Both the position numbers and the translations under genes were made by a program. From positions 1 to 22,490 of IMG/VR virus record IMGVR_UViG_3300020172_000247: a DNA stretch of 22,490 nucleotides. The stretch is one strand, 5' to 3'. Positions within the stretch are counted from its first letter, which is position 1. Each line of letters begins with the position of its first letter. The notes beneath the pieces were generated by a model, which had not been told where the DNA came from, made no database searches, and worked only from the letters and a program-made list of their open reading frames with translations. Positions 20,114-22,490 of this stretch are shown here, piece after piece. Origin of the DNA: a virus.

Positions 20114-20127
20114 ATAAACTATATAAT
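20099..20127 (+). promoter_or_regulatory. Consensus sigma70 promoter upstream of folE
   Basis: TTGACA (20099-20104), a 17-base spacer and TATAAT (20122-20127): both boxes are perfect matches to the sigma70 consensus. The spacer has ACCTAAATA, shared with the promoter at 10769. It starts within the previous gene. CGGAG precedes the ATG at 20172. Confidence 0.8.
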
Positions 20128-20171
20128 AAACAAATGGCAATCCTCTGCCTTAACATCGGAGAATAATAAAA

Positions 20172-20951
20172 ATGGTATATCAAAATGCATATGAAAGTCA
20201 CGACGAGGAACCTAGTGACAAAAAAGAATCAATTTTAGACATTGACGAAAAAGGTTACGAAGTTGGCTATCTAGGTACGCAAATACGTCAACGAATGAAA
20301 CGTGATAAAAAACGTTTTTGGGCAGGTGACAATATCAGTGAATATCTTAAGCCCGGCGATAAAGAAATTCTAATTAGTGATGCTACAGAAGCATTTGAAC
20401 AAGTATTAGACACATTACTAATTGATCAAGAAACTGATCCTAATTCAAAAGGAACAGCAAGACGATTAGCCAAAATGTATTTTAATGAAATAATGGCAGG
20501 AAGATATGACCCAGCACCAGATGCAACAGCATTCCCAAATGATTCAGCAGACAGATACGAGGGTATGTTGGTTGTGCGTAGCGAACTACGTAGTATGTGC
20601 AGTCATCATCATCAACCTGTTAGTGGAGTGGCATACATTGGAATTATTGCGGCAGAAAAACTTATCGGCTTGTCCAAGTATACACGTATTGCCCAATGGT
20701 GTGCTCGTCGAGGAACCTTACAGGAAGAATTGTGTATTGACATAACCAATGAGATTATGGCTGCAACTGGTAGCAAGGATGTTGGTGTTTATATTCAAGC
20801 AGTACACGGATGTTGTGAGAATCGTGGCATTATGGCACACTCTAGTCTAACACAAACAACTGTACTTAGAGGTGCGTTCAAAGATGATCCCAACACTAAA
20901 AAAGAATTTATGGACAATGTTAAATTGCAACAAGAATTTGCACCTCGATGA
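20172..20951 (+). CDS. folE: GTP cyclohydrolase I
   Basis: A 259-residue enzyme that opens GTP to 7,8-dihydroneopterin triphosphate, the first step toward folates and 7-deazaguanines. SMCSHHHQPVSG (141-152) holds the zinc ligands C143 and H146, and AVHGCCENRG (210-219) holds the third ligand C214 and the R218 of the family motif H-x-C-M-x-x-R-G. TRIAQWCARRGTLQEEL (171-187) is also typical. The N-terminal 60 residues are an extension beyond the bacterial core. It has its own consensus promoter, so it may be made strongly and early. With QueD-like, QueE and DpdA in the window, its product most likely feeds DNA base modification. Confidence 0.95.
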   Translation: MVYQNAYESHDEEPSDKKESILDIDEKGYEVGYLGTQIRQRMKRDKKRFWAGDNISEYLKPGDKEILISDATEAFEQVLDTLLIDQETDPNSKGTARRLAKMYFNEIMAGRYDPAPDATAFPNDSADRYEGMLVVRSELRSMCSHHHQPVSGVAYIGIIAAEKLIGLSKYTRIAQWCARRGTLQEELCIDITNEIMAATGSKDVGVYIQAVHGCCENRGIMAHSSLTQTTVLRGAFKDDPNTKKEFMDNVKLQQEFAPR

Positions 20952-21082
20952 AATACATCACTAACATAACAGGGGAGATCAAACTTCCCTGGGAGCCTGG
21001 GCTATTAGAATGGTTACAGGAACGTTATCCTGCTTCAAAATATCGTATAGTGGAAGAATATCAAGATGAAGAAATTTCTTAA
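20948..21082 (+). CDS. Mini-protein, 44 residues
   Basis: An open frame starting in the folE stop (ATGA at 20948) and ending 17 bases inside the next gene. The product starts MKYITNITGEIKLPWEPG and continues LLEWLQERYPASKYRIVEEY; it is acidic and probably a single helix plus a strand. The overlapping start and the dense packing support it. No family is recognised. It fills what would otherwise be a 114-base gap between two genes. Confidence 0.55.
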   Translation: MKYITNITGEIKLPWEPGLLEWLQERYPASKYRIVEEYQDEEIS

Positions 21083-21527
21083 TTGGTTGGATAAGTTAGG
21101 TCGCAAACGCATTGTTATGGATCGTATTAACAACGAACCATACTTAGAACGTTATTATCTTTTTCTAAAAGATCGTAAACGGTTTCCATTCAATGTGTTT
21201 CTACATAAGTTTCTTAAATCAGATCCAGATGACGTACATGATCATCCTTGGCCCTATGCCACGTTGATTCTAAAAGGCGGCTACTGGGAGTGGATTCCTC
21301 ATTTTGATAGTCATGGTAAAAAAGTTAATGAAACTGCCGAGTGGAGAGGTCCTGGTCATTTTCGTATTTGTAAAGAGAACAGCTATCATCGTATAGAAAT
21401 CGATCCTGACATAGCATGTTGGACATTGTTTATGCCGGGTCCTCAACGTAGAGAATGGGGATTTTTAGTTAACAACAAATGGATTCATAACGAAACATAC
21501 TTAACAGAAAGAGCAAAAAATGGATAA
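21066..21527 (+). CDS. Cupin-fold phage protein
   Basis: A 153-residue protein with a cupin-like metal site. The segment from LHKFLKSDPDD to HDHPWPYATLILKGGYWEW has the H-x-H pair typical of the first cupin motif, and ICKENSYHRIEI followed by CWTLFMPGPQRREWGF corresponds to the second motif with another His. I recall similar proteins in many phages. Known cupins include dioxygenases, isomerases and sugar epimerases; which of these applies cannot be told, though a role in modifying a sugar or base would suit the neighbours. The ATG has GAAGAATATCAAG upstream, a weak ribosome site. Confidence 0.75.
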   Translation: MKKFLNWLDKLGRKRIVMDRINNEPYLERYYLFLKDRKRFPFNVFLHKFLKSDPDDVHDHPWPYATLILKGGYWEWIPHFDSHGKKVNETAEWRGPGHFRICKENSYHRIEIDPDIACWTLFMPGPQRREWGFLVNNKWIHNETYLTERAKNG

Positions 21528-21810
21528 CAAGGTAAACGAGATATTACATATCCTCCAAGAAGAATGTGCAGAAGTTACGCAGGCAATTAGTAAGTGTTTT
21601 CGATTTGGATTGAACAATGCCAAACCCGGAAAGCCGTTAACTAATGTAGAACACCTAGAAGGTGAAATTGGGGATTTACTTGCAATGGTAGATCTGCTAA
21701 AATGTTATAATGTTGTCAGTGAAGAAGGCCTAAACACTGCCAAACAAGCAAAAATTGAAAAACTAAAAATGTGGTCTAATATTTACGAAGGTGAACCAGA
21801 TGGCATATAA
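21520..21810 (+). CDS. mazG: MazG-like nucleotide pyrophosphohydrolase
   Basis: A 96-residue single-domain member of the MazG/all-alpha NTP pyrophosphohydrolase superfamily. The two metal-binding motifs are visible: E15-x-x-E18 in EECAEV and E49-x-x-D52 in EIGDLLAMVD. KCFRFG (25-30) between them is usual for the phage form. Such enzymes hydrolyse (d)NTPs or alarmone-type nucleotides; in marine phages they are thought to tune host nucleotide metabolism. It overlaps the cupin gene by eight bases and the next gene by 11. Substrate is unknown. Confidence 0.85.
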   Translation: MDNKVNEILHILQEECAEVTQAISKCFRFGLNNAKPGKPLTNVEHLEGEIGDLLAMVDLLKCYNVVSEEGLNTAKQAKIEKLKMWSNIYEGEPDGI

Positions 21811-22030
21811 AACAGTTTATACAGAAGTGGAAGTCGATGTTGATCTTGCAGATTTTGACACTGATGATTTGCTAGAAGAACTAGAAGAACGTGGAGCATT
21901 ACCTGTCGAAGGGCAATATGATTCTAAAGAAATTTTGGAAGCAATCTATCATAAACGTAGACTTGGTCGCACAGATTACGAAAAAGAATTAGATCAATTA
22001 ATCTACGCAGGATTAGGAAAAATAGTATGA
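21800..22030 (+). CDS. Small acidic phage protein, 76 residues
   Basis: The ATG at 21800 gives MAYKTVYTEVEVDVDLADFD and then DDLLEELEERG; an upstream GTG (21791) is less likely. The C-terminus has EAIYHKRRLGRTDYEKELDQ and LIYAGLGKIV. It is strongly acidic at the start and helical at the end. I recall small proteins of this kind in T4-like marine phages, often with the same YHKRR...ELDQLIY pattern, without known function. It overlaps mazG by 11 bases and queE by four. Confidence 0.7.
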   Translation: MAYKTVYTEVEVDVDLADFDTDDLLEELEERGALPVEGQYDSKEILEAIYHKRRLGRTDYEKELDQLIYAGLGKIV

Positions 22031-22490
22031 GCAAAATTAAAATAGCAGAATTATTTTACAGCATACAAGGTGAAGGAAGATATATGGGAGTTCCTTCCGT
22101 TTTCTTACGTACCTTTGGTTGTAACTTTAAATGTCAAGGTTTCGGCATGCCTAGAGGTGAGCTTAGTGTTGAGGCAGACGAACTGGGCAACCTTGCTCAT
22201 ATGTTTAACAAATATGAAGAACTTCCGCTGGTTAGTACAGGTTGTGATAGTTACGCTAGTTGGCATCCAGACTTTAAAGATCTAAGTCCAATGCTTACTT
22301 CGGATGCTATAGCTGATCGAATTATGGAAATTCTTCCACACGGCAAATGGCTAGACGAACATCTAGTTATTACAGGTGGTGAGCCGTTGCTAGGTTGGCA
22401 ACGTGCTTATCCAGATTTGTTGAATCATCCTAAGATGGCAGGATTAAAAGAAATTACATTTGAAACAAATGGTACTCAAAAGCTAACAGA
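22027..22490 (+). CDS. queE: QueE-like 7-carboxy-7-deazaguanine synthase (3' end outside the window)
   Basis: The first 154 codons of a radical SAM enzyme, starting at the ATG overlapping the previous stop. FYSIQGEG (10-17) and VFLRTFGCNFKC (25-36) are typical of QueE, and VITGGEPLLGWQ (about 113-124) is the radical SAM glycine-rich GGEP motif. The enzyme makes 7-carboxy-7-deazaguanine from carboxytetrahydropterin. The iron-sulfur cysteines are unusual: C32 and C36 fit C-x3-C, but position 39 is Phe, not Cys. The best candidate for the third Cys is C73 in STGCDSYASW, about 37 residues later. It completes FolE, QueD-like and DpdA as a base-modification set. QueC is not in the window. Confidence 0.9.
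   Translation, partial: MSKIKIAELFYSIQGEGRYMGVPSVFLRTFGCNFKCQGFGMPRGELSVEADELGNLAHMFNKYEELPLVSTGCDSYASWHPDFKDLSPMLTSDAIADRIMEILPHGKWLDEHLVITGGEPLLGWQRAYPDLLNHPKMAGLKEITFETNGTQKLT

Noticed and set aside
22070-22285. 71-codon + frame near the end of the window
   Set aside because: It is out of frame with the QueE reading from 22027, which carries the radical SAM motifs.

Overview
The window looks like part of a large T4-type tailed phage genome, probably marine. It is AT-rich. Every gene I accept is on the + strand, and genes are packed end to end, many with 1-4 nt stop/start overlaps. The T4-like replication core is clear: a family B DNA polymerase, a gp45-type sliding clamp and a DsbA-like DNA-binding protein. 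The closest resemblance I recall is to T4-like phages from marine metagenomes. That attribution is from memory of protein families, not from a search, and the host cannot be read from the sequence.

Region 1 (1-10236) is a block of mostly unfamiliar genes. Eight open with a short leader of the type M-[KR]-x-x-E-L-L-x-E, or a looser version of it, ending in aliphatic-x-Glu followed in most cases by a small residue. This resembles the capsid-targeting leaders of T4 internal head proteins and Alt, which the gp21 prohead protease cuts after [L/I]-x-E. Further V-A-E|G sites lie inside the proteins. The 1643-residue protein at 467 appears to join a pol-beta-type nucleotidyltransferase, an ATP-ligase-type domain and an NMN-adenylyltransferase-type domain, then a second internal copy of the leader, then short modules separated by VAE sites. 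Other block members carry two RMF-like modules, a metallopeptidase/LysM/GH19 lysin and an Fe/Mn superoxide dismutase. My main inference is that this block encodes proteins packaged in the head, processed by the prohead protease and delivered with the DNA.

Region 2 (10238-14901) holds a possible phosphoribosyltransferase-fold protein, DsbA-like, a small membrane protein, the DNA polymerase and the clamp. Region 3 (14898-17976) holds a small conserved protein, a DpdA-like guanine transglycosylase and a set of small genes including a divergent QueD-like protein. With FolE (20172) and a QueE whose 3' end lies outside the window (22027), this is most of a 7-deazaguanine DNA-modification pathway. 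The transglycosylase carries near its C-terminus a copy of the polymerase's C-terminal peptide, of the kind that binds the sliding clamp in T4, which suggests modification is coupled to the replication fork.

Region 4 (17990-22490) has a GT-B glycosyltransferase, a short UDP-sugar dehydrogenase, FolE, a cupin protein, a MazG-like pyrophosphohydrolase, small unknown genes and QueE. Three strong sigma70-like promoters and a recurring CTAAATA element occupy the few real intergenic gaps. There is no gene-free stretch over 300 bases. I saw no tRNA, CRISPR, insertion sequence or convincing terminator.
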